DNA of 64,000 nucleotides from NCBI GenBank assembly GCA_937873205.1, contig CALMVO010000089.1, positions 39,467 to 103,466 of the forward strand, read 5' to 3'. Numbering within the stretch: position 1 is the first letter of the stretch; the number at the start of each line of letters is the position of its first letter. A model generated the notes under the pieces. It ran no database searches. It was not told where the DNA came from and saw only the letters and a list, made by a program, of their open reading frames with translations. The position numbers were made by a program, and so were the translations under genes. This document shows, piece by piece, positions 25,404-35,800 of this stretch. This stretch comes from an uncultured Acetobacteraceae bacterium. GTDB taxonomy: Bacteria; Pseudomonadota; Alphaproteobacteria; Acetobacterales; Acetobacteraceae.

Positions 25404-26396
25404 TCAGATATCGAGCCGCTTGGCCGCCTGGTGCAGCACGGCGATCGCCGCCACGCCGGCCGCGGCCCAGAATGCGGCGCGATGGCGGTCGGTGAACATC
25501 TCCCAGCTGCCGGTCTTGGCGCGGCCGTCGAAGCGACCGTGCGCGCCGTAGGCGCCAGGGACCGGATCGTAGAGATTGGCCGGCGCGTCGGGCGCGAGCG
25601 GGATGTCGGTCAACTGGCCGCTATAGCCGACCTTGGCAAGATACTTGTCGATCAGCCCCGGTGCGATGCGGTTGGCCAGGATCGCCTGCACCGTGGGATA
25701 GCCCACCCAGACCTGCCGCCGCCGATGCGAGGCGGCGAAGAAGATCGCCCGCGCGGGCACCTCGGGCTGGTAGATCGGCGCCACGGGCTTCGCTTTCTTG
25801 CCCATCCGGTTCATCGCCCAGTCGAACTGCGGCGTGTTGACCGCCGGCAGGTCGACCATGGTCAGATGCACGTCGAGCTTGTCGTGGATGATCTCCGACC
25901 GCAGGCTGTCGGTAAAGCCGCGGATCGCGAACTTGGCGCCGCAATAGATCGATTGCAGCGGCACGGAACGATAACCCAGCGCCGAGCCGACGTTGACGAT
26001 CGTGCCGCGGTTGCGCTGCCGCATCCGCGCCAACGCCGACATGGTGCCATGCACCTGGCCCAGATACGTTACTCGCGTGCCGCGCTCGAACTCGGCCGGG
26101 GTCAGCTTGCTGACCGGCGCGAACACGGTCGCCATCGCCACGTTGACCCACACGTCGATCGGTCCGAGTTCCGCTTCCGCCCGGTCGGCGGCGGCCTCGA
26201 CCGCGGCGGCGTCGGCGACGTCGGTGGGGATCGGCAGCGCGCGAACGCCGCACCGGCGCAGTTCGGCCGCCGCATGCTCCAGCCGGTCCGCGTCGCGCGA
26301 TAGCAACGCCACGTCGTAGCCCTGGCGGGCGAACTCGGTGGCGGTCGCGCGGCCGACGCCGGCCCCCGCCCCGGTGATGACGACAACCTTGCTCAT
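25404..26396 (-). CDS. Short-chain dehydrogenase/reductase with C-terminal membrane segment
   Basis: This 330-residue SDR has TGAGAGVGRATA at about 8-19, a catalytic Ser (NVGSALGY) and Y-x3-K (IYCGAKFAIRGF). The region after about residue 250 is an extension ending in a hydrophobic helix (AAFWAAAGVAAIAVL), which may tether it to the membrane. In the NAG position the sequence reads NVAMAT, a mild deviation. Its ATG overlaps the TGA of the upstream GH15 remnant by 4 nt (ATGA), so it belongs to the GMC / debranching-enzyme gene run. Confidence 0.87.
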   Translation of the reverse strand: MSKVVVITGAGAGVGRATATEFARQGYDVALLSRDADRLEHAAAELRRCGVRALPIPTDVADAAAVEAAADRAEAELGPIDVWVNVAMATVFAPVSKLTPAEFERGTRVTYLGQVHGTMSALARMRQRNRGTIVNVGSALGYRSVPLQSIYCGAKFAIRGFTDSLRSEIIHDKLDVHLTMVDLPAVNTPQFDWAMNRMGKKAKPVAPIYQPEVPARAIFFAASHRRRQVWVGYPTVQAILANRIAPGLIDKYLAKVGYSGQLTDIPLAPDAPANLYDPVPGAYGAHGRFDGRAKTGSWEMFTDRHRAAFWAAAGVAAIAVLHQAAKRLDI

Positions 26397-26981
26397 GATC
26401 TGATCCTATCCGCTGAAGCGTGTTTGGGTCCGGCCGTGCCGGTCGGCTGCATCGCCGCCGCGTAGTCACACACGGCCGTCAGGAAGCCCGCGTGCGCCAG
26501 CCCGGGCGGGAGGTTGCCGAGCAGCGCCCCAGATTTCGCGTCGACCTCCTCGGCGGACAGCCCGAGATCGTTCGCGCGGCCGATCCCCTGCTCGAGCAGC
26601 ACCCGGGCGCCCTCGCGACGCTGCGCACGGCCGTCGGTGACGACGAGCGCTCTAGCGGGATGTCGCAGCGTGGTCTCCAGCACGGCGCTGTGATCCCGGT
26701 AGCGCCGGCCGGCCGGCTCGGCCTGCGGCAGCTCGATGCGCCAGGCACCGCCCACGTCCCGGATCGAGCAGCGAGCCCAGCAGGCTCGGCGCGTCGAAGC
26801 GGCCCGGGCAGTACCAGCAGATTTCGGCCGCCGTGGTGACGACCGCGGCGGTGGCGCGATCGCCGATCCGGCCGAGTGCGGCGATCGATGGCGACGGGCG
26901 CACGACCCTGGCCGCGCCGACCCGCCGCAGCGCGCGTCCCAGCAGACGGTGGCCGCCCCGCGTCGCCGTGGCGACAGTCAT
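26393..26981 (-). pseudogene. GH15 (glucoamylase/trehalase-like) gene with large internal deletion and frameshift
   Basis: The 5' part (ATG at 26981) encodes SIAALGRIGDRATAAVV, CWYCPGRFDAPSLLGSLLDP, the N-terminus of GH15 enzymes. After an extra base near 26750 the frame shifts and continues GAWRIELPQAEP...RYRDHSAVLETTLRHP. The sequence then jumps to GLSAEEVDAKSGALLGNLPPGLAHAGFL, the C-terminal end of the family. About 430 residues, including the catalytic (alpha/alpha)6 core, are missing compared with the usual ~600. Both ends keep 4-nt ATGA overlaps with the neighbouring genes, so the deletion lies wholly inside the gene. Confidence 0.85.
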
Positions 26982-29155
26982 GCCACGTCCTGCTCCACGA
27001 CCAGCTCCAGCCCGTCGCCGCCGCCCACGATCCGGGCCTGCACGCCGGACGCTCCGCGCGTGAAGGCGAGCGAGACGACGACGCCCGCGACCCGGACGTC
27101 GTGCAGCTCGAGCTGATCCACCCCGTCCAGCAGCAGCGGCCGCCGCACGTGCAGTCGCTTGGCGAACCCGTCCGCCTCCAGGCCCAGCAGCTCGGTGACC
27201 ATGAACGGCAGCGCGGCGGCCGACCAGGCCTGCAGCGGGTCGGCGCGGGGCGTATGGATCGGCCCGTCGCCGGGCTCGCGCTGGTGGCCGGCGATGAACT
27301 CCGGCAGCCGGCCGAGCCGGCACCCGTCCGCCGCATCCAGCGTGGCGGCGGCGATACGCAGAGCCACCGCATCCTCGCCGTAGCGCCGCAGCCCGGACAC
27401 GATCAGCGCGTTGTCGAACGCCCAGACGCTGCCCTGCTGGTAGGCCAGCGGGTCGAACCGAGCGTGTTCCGACGACAGCGTGCGGACGCCCCAGCCGGAG
27501 AACATGTCCGGCCGCATCACCCGCTCGGCAATGCGGCGCGCGTGCCCAGGCGCCGCGATGCCGGTCCACAACACCTGCGCCGCGTTCGAGGTGACCGACG
27601 TGACCTGCCGGCCGCCCTGCTCCAGCGCCAGGCAGTAGCTTCCCTCCGTCTCTATCCAGAAATCGGCCAGGAAGCGAGCTTGCAGCGCGGAAGCGGCCGC
27701 GTCGAGCCGCTCCGCCGCCGCGTCCTCGCCGACCCGGCGCAGCAGGACGGCGATCAGCCGGCGCGCCTGGTAGGCGTAGCCCTGCACCTCGACCAGGGCC
27801 AGCGGCGGCGTCGGGTAGGAGCCGTCCGCGCGCAGCACACCGGTGCCGGAGTCGCGCCAGCTCTGGTTGACCGGCTGGTCGCCCTCGGCCAGCCCGTCAT
27901 AGGTGACGTAGCCGGCCTCGTTGTCGGCACTGCGCCGCTCCAGCCAGGCCAGTGCCCGGTCGACGTTGGGCCGCAGCGTGGTGAACAGGCCGAGGTCGCC
28001 GGTCCAGGTCACGTGCCGGGCGATCGCGATCAGGAACAGCAGCGTGGAGTCCGCCGCCGCGTAGCTCGGTGTCTGCGTCACCTCGTGCAGGTGCGCCAGC
28101 TCGCCGACGCGCAGCTCGTGCAGGATCTTGCCGGGCTCCTCGCGGGTGTCGTCGTCGTCCCTGGTCCCCTGCCAGTGCGCCAGTGCCCGAGTGGTGCGGC
28201 CACCGAGGTCGGGATTGAAGGCCAGGCACTGGATCGTCGGCAGCAGGCTGTCGCGGCCGAACAGCCCCACGAACCAGGGCATGCCGGCGGCGGTGAAGCG
28301 GTGCGACCCACGCCGGACCTCCAGCAGCGCCAGATCGGCGAGCGAGCGGGCCAGCAGCCGGCCCACGTCGCGACTGGGGGTCCGGGCCCGGGCGTAGCCG
28401 TCGAGCAGGGCTGCCGCAGCTTCCTCCTTGGCCTGGCGCATCGCCGCCTCGTCCCGCAGCGCCCGCGACGAGGCCGGCGGGGTGTCTCCCACCGGACGCT
28501 CGTCGACCCGGAAGGTGACGATCAGCGTGCGACTCTCCTGCGGCGCCAGCACGAGCTCGAAATGCGCTGTGCTCCGTTCCGTCGTGCAGGGGGCGACGAT
28601 GGGGGGTAGAGAGAAATCGACCAGCAGCGTCCGCAGCACGCCGTCGGCACCCTCGTAGGCGAAGCGCAGCGCGGCCCCGTCCCAGACCGGCGCCTGCAGG
28701 CGCCCCCGCTTGCCCACCGGCGCGCCGCGCAGCACGAACATGCTCTGGAAGGTCGTCGCGAGGTCGAGCGAGATCGGGAGGGTCACGGCGGCGGTGCTGT
28801 GGTCGCGGATGGCGATCGTGTCGACGAACACCGGCCCGTCATCCAGCACCAGCAGGGTCCGACGCAGGCTCAGCGTGTGATCGGCGATGTCGTCGCCGTT
28901 CGCGGCCGAAAGGTGGCTGTTGGTCAGGCCGATCTGCGCCGCGATGCCCTCGCTATCCGACGACATCAGCAGCAGCGGTACGGTGCCGTGCAGCCGCAGC
29001 CGATACACTGCGAGGGCGCAGGTGTCGCGATAGAACAGCCCGAAGCCCGGGATGCCGCCCGGGATGTCGCCATCCTCCTGGGTCAGCAGCACGAGATCGT
29101 TCGCCTTGAGCAGAAGCGGGCGCTCGATGTCGATGGAGAGCGGCTGGTCGGCCAT
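26978..29155 (-). CDS. Amylo-alpha-1,6-glucosidase (glycogen debranching enzyme-like)
   Basis: This 725-residue protein has an N-terminal beta-rich debranching-enzyme domain (about 1-230, with GFGLFYRDTCAL) and an (alpha/alpha)6 barrel domain. The barrel includes MPWFVGLFGRDSLLP near residue 290 and the later YQQGSVWAFDNALI segment. It should hydrolyse alpha-1,6 branch points of glycogen-like glucans, or a related glycoside, in the cytoplasm. It lies 12 nt after the GMC gene start-to-stop direction and overlaps the GH15 remnant by 4 nt, forming an operon. Confidence 0.87.
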   Translation of the reverse strand: MADQPLSIDIERPLLLKANDLVLLTQEDGDIPGGIPGFGLFYRDTCALAVYRLRLHGTVPLLLMSSDSEGIAAQIGLTNSHLSAANGDDIADHTLSLRRTLLVLDDGPVFVDTIAIRDHSTAAVTLPISLDLATTFQSMFVLRGAPVGKRGRLQAPVWDGAALRFAYEGADGVLRTLLVDFSLPPIVAPCTTERSTAHFELVLAPQESRTLIVTFRVDERPVGDTPPASSRALRDEAAMRQAKEEAAAALLDGYARARTPSRDVGRLLARSLADLALLEVRRGSHRFTAAGMPWFVGLFGRDSLLPTIQCLAFNPDLGGRTTRALAHWQGTRDDDDTREEPGKILHELRVGELAHLHEVTQTPSYAAADSTLLFLIAIARHVTWTGDLGLFTTLRPNVDRALAWLERRSADNEAGYVTYDGLAEGDQPVNQSWRDSGTGVLRADGSYPTPPLALVEVQGYAYQARRLIAVLLRRVGEDAAAERLDAAASALQARFLADFWIETEGSYCLALEQGGRQVTSVTSNAAQVLWTGIAAPGHARRIAERVMRPDMFSGWGVRTLSSEHARFDPLAYQQGSVWAFDNALIVSGLRRYGEDAVALRIAAATLDAADGCRLGRLPEFIAGHQREPGDGPIHTPRADPLQAWSAAALPFMVTELLGLEADGFAKRLHVRRPLLLDGVDQLELHDVRVAGVVVSLAFTRGASGVQARIVGGGDGLELVVEQDVA

Positions 29156-29167
29156 GCCGGGCGCCCG

Positions 29168-30742
29168 TCAGGCCGCCAGCCGGTGGCGGATCACGTCGGC
29201 CACCCTGAGCGCGTTGGCGACGATGGTGAGCGTCGGGTTCACCGCGCCGATCGAGGGGAAGAAGCTCGCATCGGTCACGTACAGGTTGTCGAGCTCGTGC
29301 GCCTTGCAGTCGAGATCGAGCACCGAGCTCGCGGGATCGGTGCCGAACCGCAGCGTGCCGGCCTGGTGCGCGGTGCCGTTGATCGGGATCTCCTTGCCGA
29401 GGTAGAGGCGGCGGTCGATCAGTTTCGGCCAGGCGCCCATCGGCACCAGCAGCGCCTCCAGCTTCTGCCGCAGCCGTCGCGCCGCCTCCTCGTTGCCCTC
29501 GGTGATCGACAGCACCACGCGGTCGCCGTCATAGGCGATGCGGTTCTCCGGCCGTGGCAGGTCCTCGCTCTGCAGCCAGAAATCCATCGAGTGCTCGGCC
29601 ATCTTCGCGAACGGCATGTCGGGGACGAGCGGCATCAGCGCCTGCAGCGGCGCCTCGCCGCGGATCTGCTCGCCGTGCGACGTCGCGCACATCTGGATCA
29701 GGCCGAGCGGATACTCCCAGTCGGGCGCGTCGAAATAATAGTCGCTGAGCGCCAGCGTCTTCTGGAACACGGTGTGGTTCGGCTCCTTCAGCAACGCCAT
29801 CACCACCGACATGTTGTGCCGCATGTAGTTGCGTCCGACCTGGTCGGAGCCGTTGGCGAGCCCATGCGGATGCGCGTCGTTCACCGAGCGCAGCAGCAGC
29901 AGCGCCGAGCTCAGCGCGCCCGCCGCCACCACCACGATATCGGCCGAATACCTCTCGAACTGGTTGTCGCGGATCACGTGCACCCGGGAGACGCTGCGTC
30001 CGGACGCGTCGGTCTCCAGTCGCGTCACGTAGGCGCCGGTCAGCAGGGTGAAGTTCGGGTGCGCCGCCCGGGTCGGGTCGACGCAGATCACCTGCGCGTC
30101 CGCCTTGGCGTTGACCGCGCACGGGAAGCCGTCGAACGCGTCGCAGCGGATGCACGGGCTGTAGGTGGTCGCACTCCCGTCCGGGTTCTGGTCGAGCTTG
30201 ATGCCCAGCGGCAGGTGGAACGGATGCAGCCCCTCGCCGCTCAGGATGTCGCTCAACCCCTGGATGCGCGGCTCGTGCTGCACCGGCGGATAGGCATAGG
30301 GCGCACTCGACCAGGGTTCGGTCGGATCCTCGCCGCGCTGGCCGTGCACGTGGAAGAGGGTCTCGGCCTGCGTGTAGTACGGCTCGAACACGTCGTAGCC
30401 GAGCGGCCAGGCGGGCGAGATCCCGTCCTTGTGCCGCAGCTCGCCGAAATCCCGCTCGCGCAACCGGAACAGCGCCGATCCATACACCTTGGAGTTGCCG
30501 CCGACATAGTAGTGCAGCCCCGGATGGAAGCTGCTGCCGTCCTTGCCATACCAGGTGTCCGGCGCCTGGTAGCGGCCGTCGACGAACACCGTCTTCGCGT
30601 CCCAGTTGTCGCGGGAGCGTGGCAGGTAGCCGCCGCGCTCTAGCATCAGGATGCGCTTGCCGGTCGGCGCCAGGCTCTGCGCCAGCGAGCCGCCACCCGG
30701 ACCGCTGCCGATGACGATGATGTCGTAGTGGTCGTCCGGCAT
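29168..30742 (-). CDS. GMC-family oxidoreductase
   Basis: This 524-residue protein starts at ATG 30742 (GGAG about 6 nt upstream); the frame stays open further 5' but without homology. An FAD-binding motif GSGPGGGSLAQ lies at about 11-21. A Cys-rich CIRCDAFDGFPC segment near residue 225 is found in one GMC subgroup, and the C-terminal GMC signature (TDASFFPSIGAVNPTLT with a catalytic-region His in GTAHQAGTL) is present. GMC enzymes oxidise alcohols, sugars or sterols; the substrate here is unknown. It is the first gene of the GMC - debranching enzyme - GH15 remnant - SDR run. Confidence 0.88.
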   Translation of the reverse strand: MPDDHYDIIVIGSGPGGGSLAQSLAPTGKRILMLERGGYLPRSRDNWDAKTVFVDGRYQAPDTWYGKDGSSFHPGLHYYVGGNSKVYGSALFRLRERDFGELRHKDGISPAWPLGYDVFEPYYTQAETLFHVHGQRGEDPTEPWSSAPYAYPPVQHEPRIQGLSDILSGEGLHPFHLPLGIKLDQNPDGSATTYSPCIRCDAFDGFPCAVNAKADAQVICVDPTRAAHPNFTLLTGAYVTRLETDASGRSVSRVHVIRDNQFERYSADIVVVAAGALSSALLLLRSVNDAHPHGLANGSDQVGRNYMRHNMSVVMALLKEPNHTVFQKTLALSDYYFDAPDWEYPLGLIQMCATSHGEQIRGEAPLQALMPLVPDMPFAKMAEHSMDFWLQSEDLPRPENRIAYDGDRVVLSITEGNEEAARRLRQKLEALLVPMGAWPKLIDRRLYLGKEIPINGTAHQAGTLRFGTDPASSVLDLDCKAHELDNLYVTDASFFPSIGAVNPTLTIVANALRVADVIRHRLAA

Positions 30743-31016
30743 GGGTGCTCCTGGCGCGACGGGATCGCTGGTCGCCATACGTGGCGTTGCTCGCGGGAAT
30801 GCCGGTGGGTCCCGCAAGCCAGAGTTCTCCAACGTGTGGCGCAGGACGAGCGGAAACCAGCTGCTTTTCCGCAACGTCCGATGCGATTTTCGCACGATGC
30901 GGGACCGCCTGACCGATCCGGCCGTTGGGCAATGGAAGCGCGGGCCGCGAACGCCTCCGGACCGCGAACGTCCGGCCGCCGCCCCATCCTCTGCCGATGT
31001 CGCCGCCGACATGCCC

Positions 31017-31340
31017 TCATCTCCACTTCGCGGTTCGGCCGCGTGCCCTCCTGGTCGGAGCGTGGAAATCGTTCGGCTTGGTCCGCACCCAGGCTACGAA
31101 GCGGCTCAGTTCCGGATCGTCCCGCAGCGCCTCGGGGGCGGCCAGATGACGGGCGATCTCCGCCTCTGTGTAGCGGGCGTGGATGGCGGAATGGCAGATC
31201 TGGTGCAGCCGGACCGTGCCGCGATGGGTACCGCCCTTCAGCCTGGGCGTCAGGTGATGCAGGGATGATCGGGCATCCGGCGGGATCGGACGGTCGCACA
31301 GGACGCACACGACCGGCTCATCCGGCTCTGCCCCGCACAT
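31017..31340 (-). CDS. Small HNH-type endonuclease-like protein
   Basis: This 107-residue protein has paired C12/C15 (CVLCDRPI), H28-H29 (LHHLTPRLKGG) and H46-x2-C49-H50-x3-H54 (LHQICHSAIHA), a compact HNH/zinc layout. The Met start at 31340 gives the family-like length; a GTG a few codons earlier is also possible. Stand-alone HNH proteins of this type are common in Alphaproteobacteria and of unknown role; DNA nicking is likely but the target is unknown. Its upstream neighbour is transcribed away from it. Confidence 0.75.
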   Translation of the reverse strand: MCGAEPDEPVVCVLCDRPIPPDARSSLHHLTPRLKGGTHRGTVRLHQICHSAIHARYTEAEIARHLAAPEALRDDPELSRFVAWVRTKPNDFHAPTRRARGRTAKWR

Positions 31341-31768
31341 CCTGGTCTTCCATCGCACGCCTCCCAGATGGGGATGGCGTGCCGACGTGGGAACCGGCCG
31401 CGTCAGGACGGCGTCCGGCAACGGGCGCCATCTCGTCCGACGCGCTCGCTGCCCTGCCGGCGCCGCCCGTCCCGCCACGATTGGCTGATCGCCCAGGTCG
31501 GCGACAGCCCCCGGCGCGATCGGGTCCTGCTGAGGGCCAGATCCGCCACCGCCGCGCCGACGAATGCTCGGATGGCGATGCCCGCGAGCCGGGACCGATG
31601 CCCGACAGGCTCGACGATCCCAGATGCCCTTCGGCCCGGCGTTTCCCGTCCGACGCGGCTGGCGACCCGCCTCCTAGATTTTTATTTAGAGGGCAGTTCG
31701 CCGTCTGGCGTTGCGCGTTCATCCCGGATCGTCATATCCGCGAACCATCAAAAGGTCTGGAGCCCTCC
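31341..31768. other. Gap between HNH gene and RND operon
   Basis: About 430 bases between divergent genes. Long open frames cross it on the plus strand, but they have no recognisable content and the first supportable start is TTG at 31769. An A/T-richer patch (around 31670-31700) is a plausible promoter location for the RND operon. Confidence 0.4.
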
Positions 31769-32878
31769 TTGTCCTGGCGCCCCGTCGTGCCTGCGCTCGT
31801 CCTCCAGCTTGTCGCGCTGTCGGCCCCCGCCGCTCTTGCCGCGCCGGAGGGTGGCAGTCCCGTCCCGGTCTCGACCGCGCAGGTCCAGCGTGGCAGCACC
31901 GAGATCGTGCTGACCGGCCTTGGCACCGCGCAGGCCTGGCAGTCCGTCACCGCCCGGGCCCAGGTCAACGGCTACCTGTCCGCGATAGAGTTCCAGGAAG
32001 GCCAGGCGGTCCACAAGGGTGACCTGCTCGCCATGATCGACCCGCGCCCCTACGCGGCGACCCTGGCCCAGGCGGCCGCCCACAAGGCGTCGGACCAGGC
32101 CAACCTCGCCAACGACCGGGTCAACCTCCACCGCGACACCGACCTGGCCCAGCGCGGCTTCGGAAGCCAGCAGCAGGCCGACAACGACGAAGCCCTGGTG
32201 CGCGAGTACGAGGCCAACGTCCAGGCCGACGACGCCGCCATCGCCAGCGCCCGACTCAACCTCGACTTCTGCCAGATCCGGGCACCCATCGACGGCGTGG
32301 TCGGCTTCCGCCTGGTCGACGTCGGCAACCTCATCGAGGCCAGCGCCGAGACCGCCATCGTCACCGTCCAGCAGATCCAGCCGATCGCCGTGGTCTTCAC
32401 CCTGCCCGAGCGGGAGTTCGAGCAGATCGAGAGCGCCATCCAGCTACACCCGCTCGTCGTGCGGGCCTACACCGCCGATGTCCGGACCTTGCTCGACACC
32501 GGCACCCTCGTCGCCCCCGACAACAGCATCGCCACCGCCAGCGGCACCATCGCGCTGAAGGCGGTCTTCCCTAACGCCGGGCGCCGGCTCTGGCCCGGCC
32601 AATACGTCCAGTCCCGCCTCGTGCTGCGCACGGAAGCAAACACCATCGAGGTCGCCGACGACGCCGTCCAGCATGGCCCGGACGGCCTCTACGTCTACAC
32701 CGTCGACCAGGCGATGGTCGCCCACCACGCCGCCGTCACCGTCGGCTACGACGACGGCAAGTTTTCGGTGGTCCGGTCCGGCCTCGCCGCTGGGGAGACC
32801 ATCGTCACCGGCGGCCAGGAGCGCGTGCAGGATGGTTCCAAGGTCGAGTCCAACCAGAAGCCGGCACTCAGGGGCTGA
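31769..32878 (+). CDS. RND efflux periplasmic adaptor (membrane fusion protein)
   Basis: This 369-residue protein starts at TTG 31769, with GGAG 6 nt ahead and a signal peptide directly after (about 20 residues to ALAAP). The order is typical of MdtA/AcrA adaptors: a first lipoyl half (ITARAQVNGYLSAIEFQEGQ with V/T variants), an alpha-hairpin (about 95-160), a second lipoyl half (IRAPIDGVVGFRLVDVGNLI), a beta-barrel and a membrane-proximal domain. It links the inner-membrane RND pump encoded 12 nt downstream to an outer-membrane channel. No channel gene is nearby. There is no N-terminal lipobox Cys. Confidence 0.9.
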   Translation: MSWRPVVPALVLQLVALSAPAALAAPEGGSPVPVSTAQVQRGSTEIVLTGLGTAQAWQSVTARAQVNGYLSAIEFQEGQAVHKGDLLAMIDPRPYAATLAQAAAHKASDQANLANDRVNLHRDTDLAQRGFGSQQQADNDEALVREYEANVQADDAAIASARLNLDFCQIRAPIDGVVGFRLVDVGNLIEASAETAIVTVQQIQPIAVVFTLPEREFEQIESAIQLHPLVVRAYTADVRTLLDTGTLVAPDNSIATASGTIALKAVFPNAGRRLWPGQYVQSRLVLRTEANTIEVADDAVQHGPDGLYVYTVDQAMVAHHAAVTVGYDDGKFSVVRSGLAAGETIVTGGQERVQDGSKVESNQKPALRG

Positions 32879-32890
32879 GGATCGACCTCG

Positions 32891-35800
32891 ATGAACATCT
32901 CCGCTCCCTTCATCCGACGCCCCATCGCCACCTCCCTGCTGATGGCCGCGATCTTCCTCGTCGGCGCCGTCGCCTATCCGCTGCTGCCCGTCGCCAGCCT
33001 GCCCGCGGTCGAGTTCCCGACCATCACCGTGCTCGCCGCCTATCCGGGCGCCAGCCCCGCCACCATGGCGTCGGTGGTGGCGCAGCCGCTGGAAACCCAA
33101 TTCAGCGAGATCCCTGGCGTCACCCAGCTCACCTCGACCAACGTCCAGGCGACCAGCCAGATCGCTATCCAGTTCACTCTGGCGAGCAATATCGACGTGC
33201 AGATGACCAAGGTGCTGGAGGCGATTAACGCCGCTCAGGGCCAGCTGCCGAAGGACCTCCCCACCCAGCCGACCGTGCGCGAGGAGAACCCGGCCGACCC
33301 GCCGATCATGATCATGTCGGTGCAGTCCGATGCGCTCCCCGTCACGACGGTGGACAACTACGCTGAGACCGTCCTCGAGCAGCAGCTCACCCACATCCCC
33401 GGCGTCGGCACCGTGGTCGTCGGCGGCCAGCAGAAGCCCGCCATCCGGGTCCAGGTCGATCCCGGGCGCCTGGCCGCCATGGGCATGACCATGGAGGACG
33501 TCCGCACCGCGCTGGCCGCGGCCACCGTCGACAACCCGCTTGGCAGCATCGACGGCCCGAACCGCTCCCTCGCCGTGCTCGACAACGACCAGCTCCTCGC
33601 ACCCGCCGGCTACCAGAACATCATCATCGGCTACCGCGACGGCGCCGCGATCCGGATCTCCGACATCGGCCGCGCCATCGGCGGTCCGCAGAACCGCGAG
33701 CTCGCCGCGTGGCAGGCGACGAACGGCCACGTGAAGCCCGGCGTGGCGCTGATCGTCTTCAAGCAGCCCGGCACCAACGTCATCGCCGCGGTGGAGTCGA
33801 TCCGCAAGGAGCTGCCCCGCCTGCGCGCCAGCATCCCGCCCTCCATCAAGGTGCGGACCATCGTCGACCGGACGGCGCTGATCCGCGCCTCGCTCGCGGA
33901 CGTGAAGTTCACCTTCCTGATCGCGGTGCTGCTCGTGGTCGGCGTGATCTTCGCCTTCCTGCGCAGCCTGCGCGCGACGCTGATCCCCAGCCTCGCCATC
34001 CCGATCGCCATCGTCGGCACCTTCGCCGCCATGTACCCGCTGGGCTACAGCATCGACAACCTGTCGCTGATGGGTCTCACCATCGCGGTGGGCTTCGTCA
34101 TCGACGACGCCATCGTCGTGCTGGAGAACATCTACCGCCACGTCGAGGAGGGCATGGAGCCGCGCGAGGCGGCCTTCAAGGGCGCCGGCGAGATCGGCTT
34201 CACCATCGTCTCGATCTCGCTCTCGCTGATCGCCGTGTTCATCCCGCTGCTGCTGATGAACGGCATCGTCGGCCGCATGTTCCTCGAATTCGCCATGACG
34301 GTCTCGATCGCGGTGGTGGTGTCGGCCTTCGTGTCGCTGACGCTGACACCCACCCTCTGCGCGCTGTTCCTGCAACCGCACCGCAGCCACGGCCGCGTGT
34401 ACCGCGCCAGCGAAGCGGTGTTCGAGGCGATGATCGGCTTCTACCGCCGCACCCTCGACATCGCGCTGCGCTTCCGCTTCGTGACTCTGCTGACGTTCTT
34501 CGCCACCGTCGCGGTGACGGTCGTGCTCTATCTCGAGATCCCGAAAGGGTTCTTTCCGCCCGAGGATTCCGGCCTCATCGTCGCCACCACCCAGGGTGCC
34601 GAGGACATCTCCTTCGAGGCCATGGCGACTTTGCAGGAGAAGGTCAACGCCCTGATCGCCGCGGATCCGGCCGTGCAGGGCTTCATCTCTCAGATCGGCG
34701 CCGGCACCTCTGGCCAGGCCGGCAACAACGGCCGCCTCTACATCACCCTGAAGCCTTGGGGCCATCGCCCGGAGATCAACGACGTCATCCGCGAGCTCTC
34801 GCTTAAGGCGGCCCGGATCGGTGGCGTCCGCCTGTTCATGCAGGCGGCACAGGACATCAATGTCGGCGGCCGCCTCGCCAAGACCACCTACCAGTACACA
34901 ATCCAGGATGCCGACGCCGGTGAGCTCAACGGCTGGACCCCGAAGCTGCTGGCCAAGATGCGTGCCCTGCCGCTGCTGGCCGACGTCGCCAGCGACCAGA
35001 TGAACGCCGGCACCACCGCCACGCTGACCATCGACCGGGACCAGGCCGCGCGCTTCGGCATCCTGCCGCAGAACATCGACGACGTGCTGTACGACGCCTT
35101 CGGCCAGCGCGAGGTCGCCCAGTACTTCACGCAGCTCGACAACTACTTTGTCGTCCTCGAGGTCCCCCCGGGCCTGGAGGGCCAGCAGGCAACGCTGGAC
35201 AAGCTCTACGTGAAGGGAGCCGGCGGCACCGCCGTGCCGCTATCCACCCTGGTCCATCTCGACACCGCGCCCGTCGCCCCGCTCGCCAACAACCACCAGA
35301 GCCAGTTCCCGGCGGTGACGATCTCCTTCAACCTCGCCAAGGGTGCCTCGCTCGGCGACGCCGTCACGCAGATCGACAAGGCCGAGCAACAGCTCGGCAT
35401 GCCGCCGTCAGTGCTCGGCACCTTCCAGGGCACCGCCGAGGCCTTCCGGTCCTCGCTCGCCGGCGAGCCGTACCTGATCGCCGCGGCGCTGGTCGCCGTC
35501 TACATCATCCTCGGCATGCTCTACGAGAGCTACATCCTGCCGCTGACCATCTTGTCCACGCTGCCCTCCGCCGGTGTCGGCGCCCTGCTCGCCCTGATGC
35601 TCACCGGCACCGACCTGTCGGTGATCGCCATGATCGGCATCATCCTGTTGATCGGCATCGTCAAGAAGAACGGCATCATGCTGGTGGACTTCGCCATCCA
35701 TGCCGAACGCGAAGACGGCAAGGAGCCGCTGGACGCCATCCGCGACGCCTGCCTGCTCCGCTTCCGCCCGATCCTGATGACGACCGCCGCCGCCATTTTC

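Noticed and set aside
28799..30643. 614-codon open frame antisense to the debranching-enzyme and GMC genes
   Set aside because: It is low-complexity, Arg/Gln/His-rich sequence, typical of the antisense frame of high-GC genes, and spans two genes with clear function.
32444..34765. 773-codon antisense frame opposite the RND genes
   Set aside because: Asp/Gly/His-rich shadow of conserved RND coding sequence, without start signals.
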